From Bin5 sp965232575 (GTDB lineage: Bacteria > Chloroflexota > Anaerolineae > Caldilineales > Caldilineaceae): a stretch of 64,000 nt of DNA. Where the stretch lies: positions 620,001 through 684,000 of the forward strand of contig CBDDPZ010000008.1 in assembly GCA_965232575.1 (NCBI GenBank), read 5' to 3'. The notes beneath the pieces are model-generated. The model saw only the letters and a list, made by a program, of their open reading frames with translations. It had not been told where the DNA came from and searched no databases. The stretch's first letter is position 1; each line of letters begins with the position of its first letter. Shown here one piece after another: positions 53,716-61,317 of the stretch. A program made the position numbers and the translations under genes.

Positions 53716-54819
53716 TCACTCAATACAGGCTGCCAGGTACGCCCGGATCGCCGCCGCCGAGTCCGCCCAGCGCGGGTGGGAAGCGAAGCGCTGCCGGGCG
53801 TTGCGGCCCAGGGCGGCCAACCGCTCTCTGTCCCCGGCCAGGGTAGACAGATGCGCGGCGATGCCATCCGCGTCCGTCGGCTCGACCAGAAAACCGTTGA
53901 CGCCGTGACGGACGATCTCGCCGCTGCCCCCGTGAACGCTGGCCAGCACCGGCAGCCCGAAGGCCATCGCCTCCAGGTATACAATGCCGAACCCCTCGTA
54001 AGACAGCACCGCCAGCAGGTGCGCGGCGCTGTACCGTTGCGCCAGCTCACTGTCCGATACGCGTCCATGCAGGCGGATGTTGTCCTCCAGGCCGGCTGCG
54101 CTGGTCTGCTTGCGCAGCGCGGCGGCATAACTCCTGTCGACCGTATCGTCGCCGACGACGTCCAGCAGCCACTCGGCCCTTGGCAGACGGGCAAGCGCGG
54201 CAATCAGATGGTGTAGCCCCTTGCGCGGGATCAGATTGCCGACGAATAGGATGCGCAGCGGACCGGCATCGTTCTGTAACTGTTGCGCCCCGCCGGTGTC
54301 CGGCGCCGGCAGATGATCAGCGGCCGGGTACGCGATCACGCCGCCCAGCGGAGCGAGGTTTTTTCTCCCTCCTCTCTCCTCTTCACTCTTTCCTTGTAGT
54401 TCCGCCACCGCCTGCCGGGTCGTCCGGCTGTTGAAGATAAAGCCGTCCACCGTGCGCAGGTAGGAACGCTCTACCGCCCGGTACAGGGGCAGCAACCGGC
54501 GCGGGTGCTGCTCACTGCTGCGCAGGTGGTGCACGATGCAGATCATTGGATAGCGGGGTCGAAGCCGTCGATTGACCAGCGCCAGTGATGGATGATTCAA
54601 CTCGTCTTGCAGGAGAATGTCCACGGAAAGGTCGCGCAGACGCCGGTACAGGCGCAACGAGAGGTTGTCGGCCAGATGCGCCGGGTAGCTGCGCCAGGGG
54701 AGCGACACGATCTCGACGGAATCGCCGGCCTGACGCAGATGCTCGACCAGCTTGCGGTCGTAAAGATAACCGCCCGAGAGCGTGTCCAAAGAGCCGTAAA
54801 TGAGCAGGCCGATGCGCAT
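53716..54819 (-). CDS. GT4-family glycosyltransferase with an in-frame repeat
   Basis: 367 aa, GT-B fold. N-terminal IYGSLDTLSGGYLYDRKLV; C-terminal LFVGNLIPRKGLHHLIAAL and SYEGFGIVYLEAMAFGLPVL with the family E-x7-E. Residues about 139-154 (ELQGKSEEERGGRKN) are coded by a family E repeat between two normal segments. It would add a sugar from a nucleotide donor to a small acceptor made by the neighbouring enzymes (inference). Confidence 0.87.
   Translation of the reverse strand: MRIGLLIYGSLDTLSGGYLYDRKLVEHLRQAGDSVEIVSLPWRSYPAHLADNLSLRLYRRLRDLSVDILLQDELNHPSLALVNRRLRPRYPMICIVHHLRSSEQHPRRLLPLYRAVERSYLRTVDGFIFNSRTTRQAVAELQGKSEEERGGRKNLAPLGGVIAYPAADHLPAPDTGGAQQLQNDAGPLRILFVGNLIPRKGLHHLIAALARLPRAEWLLDVVGDDTVDRSYAAALRKQTSAAGLEDNIRLHGRVSDSELAQRYSAAHLLAVLSYEGFGIVYLEAMAFGLPVLASVHGGSGEIVRHGVNGFLVEPTDADGIAAHLSTLAGDRERLAALGRNARQRFASHPRWADSAAAIRAYLAACIE
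54358..54402. repeat. Family E repeat inside a coding region
   Basis: TTTTTTCTCCCTCCTCTCTC then CTCTTCACTCTTTCC. It is one arm of the purine-rich palindrome, read on the minus strand as AAAGAGTGAAGAGGAGAGAG. In frame within the GT4 gene. Confidence 0.7.
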
Positions 54820-54838
54820 GAACTGCAGTGGCTGGCGG

Positions 54839-55228
54839 TCAGCGGCCGCCGTTGCGCTCCACCCGGTAAGAGGCCCAGGCGATTTCGTTTTCCCAGATGC
54901 GGGCGGTGACAGCGCTGATATTGGCGGCGTTCAGCCCGTCGGAAAAGCTGTTGGCGACGATGCGGCAGAAATGCTCGATGCTCGGATTGAGGCCGTCGAA
55001 TTCCGGCAGGTCATTGAGCGTCTTATCGCGATAGCGGCCCACCAACCCTTCCAACAGCTCTTCCACATGCACGATATCCACCAGGTAGCCGTGCTGATCC
55101 AGATCCGCGCCTTCCAACTGGAACTCCAGCCGGTAGTGATGGGAATGCTTGTGGTTTTCCGGCCCCCAATCGCCGCCGATGAGGAAATGCTGGGCGACAA
55201 AGTCCCGCTGTACTGCCAACCTGTACAT
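54839..55228 (-). CDS. 6-pyruvoyl/carboxy-tetrahydropterin synthase homolog, active-site Cys replaced
   Basis: 129 aa, tunnel-fold enzyme of the QueD/PTPS family. Zinc ligands His14, His28 and His30 (NHKHSHHYRLEF). The catalytic Cys of QueD and PTPS lies four residues before the first His of the HxH pair; here that position is Glu24 (GPENHKH). Family knowledge: PTPS-III proteins, which make 6-hydroxymethyl-dihydropterin, also have Glu there. So a QueD role in queuosine is unlikely. The neighbours are a GTP-cyclohydrolase fusion, dehydrogenase, glycosyltransferase and methyltransferase. Confidence 0.82.
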   Translation of the reverse strand: MYRLAVQRDFVAQHFLIGGDWGPENHKHSHHYRLEFQLEGADLDQHGYLVDIVHVEELLEGLVGRYRDKTLNDLPEFDGLNPSIEHFCRIVANSFSDGLNAANISAVTARIWENEIAWASYRVERNGGR

Positions 55229-55261
55229 CGAATCGGTCCTTTCTACGGCAGTGAATAGAGG

Positions 55262-56395
55262 TTAGCAACTGCAGTTACTATAGCCACTATCCGCTGCAGT
55301 TTGGTAGTCCAGAATGACCTGCAAAGTCTGTTCCGGACAGCTGTCGATGAGACTGTAAGCCGCAGCCGCCTGTTCCAGCGGAAACCGGTGCGAGATCAGT
55401 TCATCTGCCGGCAGCTTCGCCAACAGTCGCCAAGCGCTCTCCATGCGGCGGGTCTTTGTCCAGCGGCCATGCAAGTGAGGCGCAACTGTACTCACCTGGC
55501 TGCTGATCAGGCGGATGCGGTTGCGGTGAAAAGAGCCGCCCAGTTGGAGCGTCGCCGGCTTGGTCCCGTACCAGGAGCCGACCACGATGCGGCTGCCGAA
55601 TGCGGCCGCCGAGACCGCCGCATCCAAAGCTGTGGGCTGGCCGGAGAGTTCGTAAATCAGATCGGCGCCGTGCCGTTGTCCTGTATCTGCCAGCGCCTCC
55701 TGCAGCAGGTCAGGGCCGTCCGCGCTGCCGGGGTCGATCGTCTGGCTCGCGCCCAGCCGCAGGGCGAGACGCCGCCGCTGCGGCAGCGGGTCCACGGCGA
55801 TCAGTGCAGCCAGGGGGAACTGCGCCAGCAGAGCGGTTGTGAGCAGCCCGACGATGCCCAGCCCCATCACCATTACCCGCTCGCCCACAAGCGGCGCGCC
55901 GTCCATCACCAGGTTGACGGCTGTCTCGGCGCTGGGCAACAGCGCGGCCTGAGTCGGCGGCATCCCTTCGGGCACTGCAAGGAGCGTCTGCGGGTTGGCG
56001 CAGAAGTGGCTTTCGTGGGGGTGGAAGGCGAAGTAGTAGCGGTTGTCCTCTCTGTCTGACGCGTCTACATGCCCACTTTCATCCGCTTGTCGAGTCGACG
56101 GAAACGCACAGATGCGCCCTACGCAGGCATAACCGTATTTCAGCGGGTAGCTAATCGCGTCGGTCAGGCCGACGATCGAGCTGTCGGCTGCCATGCCGGC
56201 GGGAACCTGTCCGCGGAAAAAGAGCATCTCCGTGCCGGCGCTGATGGCGGAGACGACCGTTTCGATCAGCAGATCGTCCCCTTGCGGCGGCGCCATCTCT
56301 TCGGTGCATATCTCGACCGCGCCCGGCGCCGTGAACAGCGCTGCGCGCCGCTTCACACGATTGGCGGCACAACGTCTGAACTGTGTCGAAATCAC
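55262..56395 (-). CDS. Zinc-type (MDR) alcohol dehydrogenase-like protein
   Basis: About 377 aa from GTG 56395; GTG 56356 is an alternative. The frame stays open to 56686, but that part overlaps the RibD domain. VMVMGLGIVGLLTTALL is the nucleotide-binding loop, and FAFHPHESHF follows the GroES-like start. A segment STRQADESGHVDASDRED near residue 105 looks inserted compared with the family. The last residues (SNCSC) and stop lie in repeat DNA. The start overlaps the upstream stop by four bases (GTGA), so the pair is translationally coupled. Confidence 0.8.
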   Translation of the reverse strand: MISTQFRRCAANRVKRRAALFTAPGAVEICTEEMAPPQGDDLLIETVVSAISAGTEMLFFRGQVPAGMAADSSIVGLTDAISYPLKYGYACVGRICAFPSTRQADESGHVDASDREDNRYYFAFHPHESHFCANPQTLLAVPEGMPPTQAALLPSAETAVNLVMDGAPLVGERVMVMGLGIVGLLTTALLAQFPLAALIAVDPLPQRRRLALRLGASQTIDPGSADGPDLLQEALADTGQRHGADLIYELSGQPTALDAAVSAAAFGSRIVVGSWYGTKPATLQLGGSFHRNRIRLISSQVSTVAPHLHGRWTKTRRMESAWRLLAKLPADELISHRFPLEQAAAAYSLIDSCPEQTLQVILDYQTAADSGYSNCSC

Positions 56396-56448
56396 AGTCC
56401 TGTTTGCCGTGCGCCAAGGGTCGGCGGATGGCGTCGGCTCACGGCAAA
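56375..56448. repeat. Family A repeat plus mini family C at the gene joint
   Basis: 56403-56448 is a minus-oriented family A unit (TTTGCCGTGCGCCAAGGGTC to GGCTCACGGCAAA). It codes EFAVSRRHPPTLGARQT at the C-terminus of the RibA-RibD protein. 56375-56399 is a short C palindrome (TCTGAACTGTG ... AAATCACAGTCC) holding the RibA-RibD stop and the dehydrogenase GTG. Confidence 0.8.
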
Positions 56449-57987
56449 CTCCCCCCACAGTACTGTATCGGTCGCCAACTGCACCTGTTGGACATTCTGC
56501 AGACGCGGCATCACGGCATCGAACTCGTTCCCCGCACGCGCCGGTTGGATCACCTGATAGCCACCCAGAAAGACCGGCGCGATCGTGATCACGGCGTAGT
56601 CGGCCAAGCCGCTTTCCAGGAAGCTGGTCAAAACGCGGGCGCCCCCCTCGACCATCAGCGACCGGATGCCCTCCGCGTCGAGCCAAGTGAGGAGAGCGGC
56701 CAGATCTACGCGTCCACTTTCGTCTGCGGGCAGAGTGAAGATGCGTGCGCCGGCCTTTTCCAGGCGCTGCCGGCGTGACGACTGCGCTCCCTGGAGCGTG
56801 GTGGCGATCCAGGGGCCGCCGCGACCACGCAGGAGACTTGCGTCCGGCGGCGTGCGCAGCCGGGAGTCGAGAATAACCGGCTGGGGACTGTCACCGGGGA
56901 ACAGCCGCACTGTCAATGCAGGATCGTCGGCCAGCACCGTTTCGATGCCGACCAGAATCGCGCTGTGGGCGGCCCGCAGCGCGTGGGTCATCGTCAGGGA
57001 CGCGGGAGCGCTGATGGGGAAAGGCGTTCCCTGGCGGGCGGTCAGGCAACCGTCGAGACTCTGGGCATAGCTGAGCGTGACGAAAGGCCGAGGAGAACGG
57101 CGAGGAGAGAGAGGGTCGTTCTCTCTTTTCTCTCCACTCTTTTCTCGCAGTTGAATACGAGCGCGCAATCCATCCAGTTGTGGCCGGTACGCTTCCGCCA
57201 GATTAGGCGTGAGGCGCGGAACGGCAGGGGAACTGCTGGGGAACGGCTGGGAAAACCCCGGGGTTCCCCCGATTTTCCCCTGAATTTTCCCTGGTTTTTC
57301 ATCGCTTTCTGGCCCGCTCTGCCCGTTAAGCCGGATGATGTGACGCATCCGGGCGACCTTTGCTTCCAGGTAGGCGTGGCTTTCCGGATTCGACGGCATC
57401 TGCAGGGGGATCCGTTCCCGCACTTCGATACCCAGGGCGGCCAACCCTTCGATCTTGGCTGGGTTATTGGTCAGCATCCGCACCGACCGGACGCCCAGCT
57501 CCTGTAGGATCAGGGCGGCGACCGTGTAGTCCCGTTCGTCGGCCTGGTGGCCCAACAACAGGTTGGCGTCAACCGTGTCGTAGCCCTCATCCTGCAGATT
57601 GTAGGCGCGCAGCTTCTCCTCCAGGCCGATGCCTCGCCCCTCCTGCCGCAGATAGATGAGCGCGCCCCGCCCTTCGGCGGCGATGGCCTGCATCGCCCGC
57701 GTCAGTTGTTCACCGCAGTCACAGCGTTGAGAACCGAGCACGTCGCCGGTGAAACACTCCGAATGGATGCGGACGAGCAGATCTTCGCCCTCGGGATCGC
57801 CAATCACCAGGGCCAGGTGGTTTTTGTCGTCCCATGCGCTGCGGAAATGATGCAGGCAGAAAGCGCCGTCCGCAGTAGGGATGCGGGCCGTGACCGTGCG
57901 TTTCACCTTTCGGGCGGGAAACTTCTGGGAAACGGCTGGGAAAACCCTGGGATTTCCCAGGGGTTCCCCTGGGATTTTTGCCGACAT
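56392..57987 (-). CDS. GTP cyclohydrolase II fused to RibD reductase domain, with four repeat segments
   Basis: 531 aa. Residues 30-220 are RibA: zinc Cys78, Cys89 and Cys91 (HSECFTGDVLGSQRCDCG), Tyr129 (RAYNLQD), and Asp150/Arg152. The Tyr is kept, so the normal pyrimidine product is expected. Residues 300-515 are a RibD C-terminal reductase (VTLSYAQSLDGCL, AILVGIETVLADDPALTV). Repeat DNA codes residues 2-25 (family F), 229-256 (F), 278-299 (E) and the last about 20 (A). The ATG used lies at the edge of a repeat; GTG 57906 may be the original start. Confidence 0.85.
   Translation of the reverse strand: MSAKIPGEPLGNPRVFPAVSQKFPARKVKRTVTARIPTADGAFCLHHFRSAWDDKNHLALVIGDPEGEDLLVRIHSECFTGDVLGSQRCDCGEQLTRAMQAIAAEGRGALIYLRQEGRGIGLEEKLRAYNLQDEGYDTVDANLLLGHQADERDYTVAALILQELGVRSVRMLTNNPAKIEGLAALGIEVRERIPLQMPSNPESHAYLEAKVARMRHIIRLNGQSGPESDEKPGKIQGKIGGTPGFSQPFPSSSPAVPRLTPNLAEAYRPQLDGLRARIQLREKSGEKRENDPLSPRRSPRPFVTLSYAQSLDGCLTARQGTPFPISAPASLTMTHALRAAHSAILVGIETVLADDPALTVRLFPGDSPQPVILDSRLRTPPDASLLRGRGGPWIATTLQGAQSSRRQRLEKAGARIFTLPADESGRVDLAALLTWLDAEGIRSLMVEGGARVLTSFLESGLADYAVITIAPVFLGGYQVIQPARAGNEFDAVMPRLQNVQQVQLATDTVLWGEFAVSRRHPPTLGARQTGL
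57089..57153. repeat. Family E repeat inside the RibA-RibD linker
   Basis: CGAGGAGAACGGCGAGGAGA faces CTCTCTTTTCTCTCCACTC. Open in the gene's frame; codes LREKSGEKRENDPLSPRRS. Confidence 0.8.
57220..57299. repeat. Family F repeat inside the RibA-RibD linker
   Basis: AACGGCAGGGGAACTGCTGG, then GGGAAAACCCCGGGGTTCCC and TTTTCCCTGGTTTTT. Codes KPGKIQGKIGGTPGFSQPF and on, between the cyclohydrolase and reductase domains. Confidence 0.8.
57913..57982. repeat. Family F repeat at the RibA N-terminus
   Basis: GGCGGGAAACTTCTGGGAAA, AACCCTGGGATTTCCCAGG and GGTTCCCCTGGGATTTTTG. Codes nearly all residues before KVKRTVTARIPTADGAF. Confidence 0.75.
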
Positions 57988-58000
57988 CTGATTATGAAAC

Positions 58001-58143
58001 ACCAGTTTTTAGTAAACGGCAACGGCAGCCAGCCACCTTCTGAACTGAGATTTCCGGGATTCAGGGGAGTAGCTGTGATTAACTGCAACGACAACTGCCT
58101 TTAATCCCCCAAAATCACAGTCAAAAACTGCAGTTCTGCAGTT
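58001..58143. repeat. Family D left part joined to family C
   Basis: 58001-58038 is D (ACCAGTTTTTAGTAAACGGC, to CCACC). 58039-58135 is C (CTGAACTGAGATTTCC to AAAATCACAGTC, AAAAACTGCAGTT) and a second CTGCAGTT reaches 58143. The same joint occurs at 47110. Confidence 0.75.
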
Positions 58144-58765
58144 AACCAAACCGTTCCTCCAGCCAGGGGTCCCCCTTCATGTGATAGCCGTAGCGTTCCC
58201 AGAAGCCGGGCCGGTCGCCGCGCATGAATTCCAACCCTCGCAGCCATTTGGCACTCTTCCAGAAGTATTTCTTCGGCACCAGCAGGCGCAGGGGATAGCC
58301 GTGGTCCGGTTCGATGGCTTTGCCCTGGTAGAGGTAGGCGAGCATCGTGTCGTCGTCGAGAACATCCAGAGCGATGTTTGTCGTATAGTCGCCGTCGCAG
58401 TGGGCCATCACATGCGTGGCCGCCGGGTCGACTTCGATGTGGCGCAAAAATTCCCGCCAGGGCACACCCGTCCAGGTCGTGTCCAGTTTGCTCCAGCGGG
58501 TGACGCAGTGGATGTCGACGGTTTGGGTCTTGGTCGGCAAGGCCGTCAACTCTTCCCACGAGAAGCTTTTTTCCTGGGCCAGCCCGAAGACGCGCAGATC
58601 CCAGCCATCCAGAGAAGCGTAATGATACGTCGGGCCGTAGGTCAACACCGGAAAACGTTCGGTGACGAACTGACCCGGCGGCACCCGCTCTTCGCGGGGA
58701 TTGGTGGGCAGATTTTTGACCCGCTTCAACCGTTCGACTTTACGAAAGGGATTTTCGATACGCAT
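58142..58765 (-). CDS. Sulfite-oxidase-like molybdopterin oxidoreductase
   Basis: 207 aa, the size of short cytoplasmic SUOX-fold enzymes. Cys87 (DIHCVTRWS) is the molybdenum ligand. The protein continues with KLDTTWTGVPWREFLRH and a Lys/Trp-rich end. No signal peptide, unlike MsrP/YedY. The substrate is unknown. The TAA stop lies at the GGTTAACTGCAG edge of a repeat. Confidence 0.85.
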   Translation of the reverse strand: MRIENPFRKVERLKRVKNLPTNPREERVPPGQFVTERFPVLTYGPTYHYASLDGWDLRVFGLAQEKSFSWEELTALPTKTQTVDIHCVTRWSKLDTTWTGVPWREFLRHIEVDPAATHVMAHCDGDYTTNIALDVLDDDTMLAYLYQGKAIEPDHGYPLRLLVPKKYFWKSAKWLRGLEFMRGDRPGFWERYGYHMKGDPWLEERFG

Positions 58766-58778
58766 TATTCCGTCTCCG

Positions 58779-58932
58779 TCTGAACTGTGATTTTGGGGGA
58801 TTAGGGGGATTAACTGTGATTAACTGCAACGGCAGTTAATCCCCCTAATCTCGAAAATCCCAGAAATCACAGTCGTTTTTAGTAGCCAGTAACGGCACGA
58901 CCCACTAAAAACTGAAAACTAAAAACCGCCGT
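58779..58932. repeat. Family C repeat with family D at its right end
   Basis: 58779-58874 is C (TCTGAACTGTGATTTTGG to AGAAATCACAGTC). Family D begins at 58875 (GTTTTTAGTAGCCAG) where C would normally end in AAAACTGCAGTT, and runs to AACCGCCGTT at 58932. The FabF-like gene ends inside D. Confidence 0.8.
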
Positions 58933-60208
58933 TATACGCTTTGAGAATCAGAGAGGCGTTCTGGCCGCCGAGACCGAATCCGTTGCAAAGGCCGGCATTG
59001 ACCTGGCAGACGCGGCTGACGTTGGGCACGTAGTCGAGGTCACAGTCCGGATCCCGTTCATTGTAGTTGATCGTCGGTGCAATGCGCTGTGTCTGTATCG
59101 CCTGCACGATCGCGGCCGCGCTCTGCGCGCCGGCTGCGCCCATGGCGTGGCCGATGCTGCTTTTGAGACTGGTGACCGGTATGTTGTAGGCGTCCTCGCC
59201 GAAGATTCGTTTGATGGCAGCGGTTTCCGATTTATCGTTCAAAATTGTGCCGGTGCCGTGGGCGACGATCCAGTCGATCTCGTCGGTGCCGAGGCCGCTC
59301 TCGCGCAGCGCAATACGCATACATTCGGTTGCGCCATGCCCGCCCGGTTCCGGCGCCACCATATCGAAGGCATCTTCACTCAGCCCGTAGCCGGCGAACT
59401 CGGCTAGGATCTGCGCGCCGCGCGCCTGTGCATGCTCCAGTGTTTCCAGCACAAACGCGGCCGCGCCCTCGCCGACGACCATGCCGTCCCTGTCGCCGCT
59501 GAACGGGCGGCAGGCGCTCTCCGGTTCGTCGTTGCGCGTGCTGGCCGCGCCCAGGCGGCTGAACGTGGAGATCGCCATCTTGGTCAGATAGCCCTCGGCC
59601 CCGCCGGTCAGCATCACATCCGCCTCCCCGCGCTGCAGGCGGCGAGCGGCTTCGCCGATGCTGGTGATTCCGGTGGCGCACGCGGTCACCTGGCTGTTGG
59701 TGGGGCCGGTGATGCCGCATTTGATGGCGATGAATGTGGGCGCGCTGCTGATCAGCGCCGCGGTGGCGCTGGCCGGATTGAAACGTTTGGGACCGTTTTC
59801 CTCCAGCTTGCGGCCCTCCTCCTCGACAATATCCCAGCCGCCGAAGGCCAGCCCCATTTCAACGCCGACGCGGGAACGGTCCTCCTTCGAAAGGTCCAGA
59901 CCGGAACGGGTCAGCGCCTCCTGCGTTGCCTTCCACGCCAACTGCGTGCCGCGGCTGGTGCGGCGCACGTCTTTGCGGTCCATGTAGTCACGCGGCTCCC
60001 AATCGTTCACCCTGGCGGTGATCTGCGTGGGGAATCCGGTCGCGTCCCAGTGGGTGATAGGTCCGGTACCTGATTTTCCGGCAATCAGCCCAGCCCAGGA
60101 GCTTTCCAAATCGTGTCCCAGGGGCGTCACCATGCCGATACCGGTAACGACGATCCTGTCTGAACTGTGATTTTCGGGATTTGGGGGATTTGCTGTGATT
60201 AACGGCAA
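58919..60208 (-). CDS. Beta-ketoacyl-ACP synthase II (FabF-like), both ends repeat-coded
   Basis: 429 aa. Catalytic Cys177 (VTACATG), His317 (VAHGTGT) and His354 (SSIGHAMGAAG) are all present, so it should condense malonyl-ACP with an acyl chain. The usual start before RIVVTGIGMVTPLG has no ATG, GTG or TTG; the only open start is a TTG at 60208 inside a family C repeat, which codes PLITANPPNPENHSS. The C-terminal YNGGF and TAG come from a family D repeat. No ACP or FabG gene is adjacent, so it may belong to a special pathway. Confidence 0.85.
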   Translation of the reverse strand: MPLITANPPNPENHSSDRIVVTGIGMVTPLGHDLESSWAGLIAGKSGTGPITHWDATGFPTQITARVNDWEPRDYMDRKDVRRTSRGTQLAWKATQEALTRSGLDLSKEDRSRVGVEMGLAFGGWDIVEEEGRKLEENGPKRFNPASATAALISSAPTFIAIKCGITGPTNSQVTACATGITSIGEAARRLQRGEADVMLTGGAEGYLTKMAISTFSRLGAASTRNDEPESACRPFSGDRDGMVVGEGAAAFVLETLEHAQARGAQILAEFAGYGLSEDAFDMVAPEPGGHGATECMRIALRESGLGTDEIDWIVAHGTGTILNDKSETAAIKRIFGEDAYNIPVTSLKSSIGHAMGAAGAQSAAAIVQAIQTQRIAPTINYNERDPDCDLDYVPNVSRVCQVNAGLCNGFGLGGQNASLILKAYNGGF

Positions 60209-60298
60209 CGGTGCGGACTCCTTCGAGTGAATAAGGGCAGGGGCGAGGGGCGAACGGCAGTTACTAACTCCTGACTCCTAACCCCTGGCCCCTGAATT
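60159..60298. repeat. Family C left half followed by family G
   Basis: 60159-60211 is the left half of C (TCTGAACTGTGATTTTCGG ... TGTGATTAACGGCAACGG). 60231-60298 is G (GGGCAGGGGCGAGGGGCG, CGGCAGTTACTAACTCC, CCTAACCCCTGGCCCCTG). They fill the gap to the carbamoyltransferase gene. Confidence 0.75.
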
Positions 60299-60299
60299 T

Positions 60300-61277
60300 T
60301 TACCGCATTGTCAGAGCCATGACCGCTTTCTGGGCGTGCATGCGGTTCTCCGCCTCATCGTAGACGATTGATTGGGGACCGTCGATGACTTCGTCGGTGA
60401 CTTCGATGTTGCGGTCGGCCGGTAGACAGTGCATGTACAGGGCATTGTCGTTGGCCAGGGCCATACGGCGGGCGTCGGTGATCCAATCGGTGTACTGGCT
60501 GCCTATCTCGGCGCTCTCCTCGTCGTCATCGGTCGTCAGCAGCGCGCCCCAACTCTTGGGGTAGAGGATGTCGGCGCCCTGGAACCCGGCGTCGAAGTCG
60601 TCGAGAATCTCAAAGCTGCCGCCGTGCTGCCCGACGTTGTCCTTAGCCTGCTGGACGATGTCCGGCATCAACTTGTATTCGGGCGGATGGGTCAGCCGCA
60701 CGTTCATGCCGAAGCGGGTCATCTGCAGGATCAGGCTCTGCGGCACGGAGATCGGCTTCTGGTAGCTGCTCGCATAGGCCCAGCTGACGTTGATCGTCTT
60801 GCCTTGGGGATCGCCGACCTTTTCGATGATCGTCAACAGATCGGCCAGGATCTGGAACGGGTGGTAGATGTCGCACTGCATGTTCAGCACCGGCGCCCGG
60901 CTGGCGTCGGCCACACTGTTGATGTAATCGTTGCCTATGCCCCAGTCGCACTGGCGGATGGCGATGCCATCATAGTAACGCCCAAAAATTTCACCGATCT
61001 CCTTGCCGGTGTCGCCATGGCTGATCTGTGTCGTCTCGTGGTCGATGAATGCCGCGTGCCCCCCCAGCTGCGCCATGCCGGCCTCAAAGCTGGAGCGCGT
61101 GCGCGTGCTGGTGAAGAAGAAGAGCATGGCCAGCGCTTTGTCGCGCAAAAGCGGATGACCGATTCCCAGGGCACGCTCCCGTTTGAGCGTAAGGGCTACG
61201 TCCAGAACCGTCTCGATCTCCTCCTTCGAAAAGTCCATATCACTGATAAAATCACGACCGCGCAAATCGGTTTGCAT
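60300..61277 (-). CDS. YgeW-like (knotted) carbamoyltransferase
   Basis: 325 aa. Carbamoyl-phosphate motif STRTRSSFE (57-65) and MHCLPADR near residue 283. The middle reads WAYASSYQKPISVPQ and LTHPPEYKLMPDIVQQAKDN, which matches the YgeW/knotted transcarbamylase group rather than ornithine carbamoyltransferase. The acceptor of YgeW enzymes is not settled. Carbamate kinase lies just upstream, so the pair may run in the catabolic direction, splitting a carbamoyl compound and making ATP. Simple ornithine carbamoyltransferase cannot be ruled out without a structure-based alignment. Confidence 0.75.
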   Translation of the reverse strand: MQTDLRGRDFISDMDFSKEEIETVLDVALTLKRERALGIGHPLLRDKALAMLFFFTSTRTRSSFEAGMAQLGGHAAFIDHETTQISHGDTGKEIGEIFGRYYDGIAIRQCDWGIGNDYINSVADASRAPVLNMQCDIYHPFQILADLLTIIEKVGDPQGKTINVSWAYASSYQKPISVPQSLILQMTRFGMNVRLTHPPEYKLMPDIVQQAKDNVGQHGGSFEILDDFDAGFQGADILYPKSWGALLTTDDDEESAEIGSQYTDWITDARRMALANDNALYMHCLPADRNIEVTDEVIDGPQSIVYDEAENRMHAQKAVMALTMR

Positions 61278-61317
61278 TCGAGCCTGCTCCTGATTGTATT
61301 TTAGGGATTTCGTATCC

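Noticed and set aside
56396..56686. Long N-terminal extension of the alcohol dehydrogenase
   Set aside because: It overlaps the conserved RibD domain in another frame and has no dehydrogenase character.
57089..57299. Natural low-complexity linker in RibA-RibD
   Set aside because: The DNA matches repeat families E and F found in gene-free places, including their palindromic arms.
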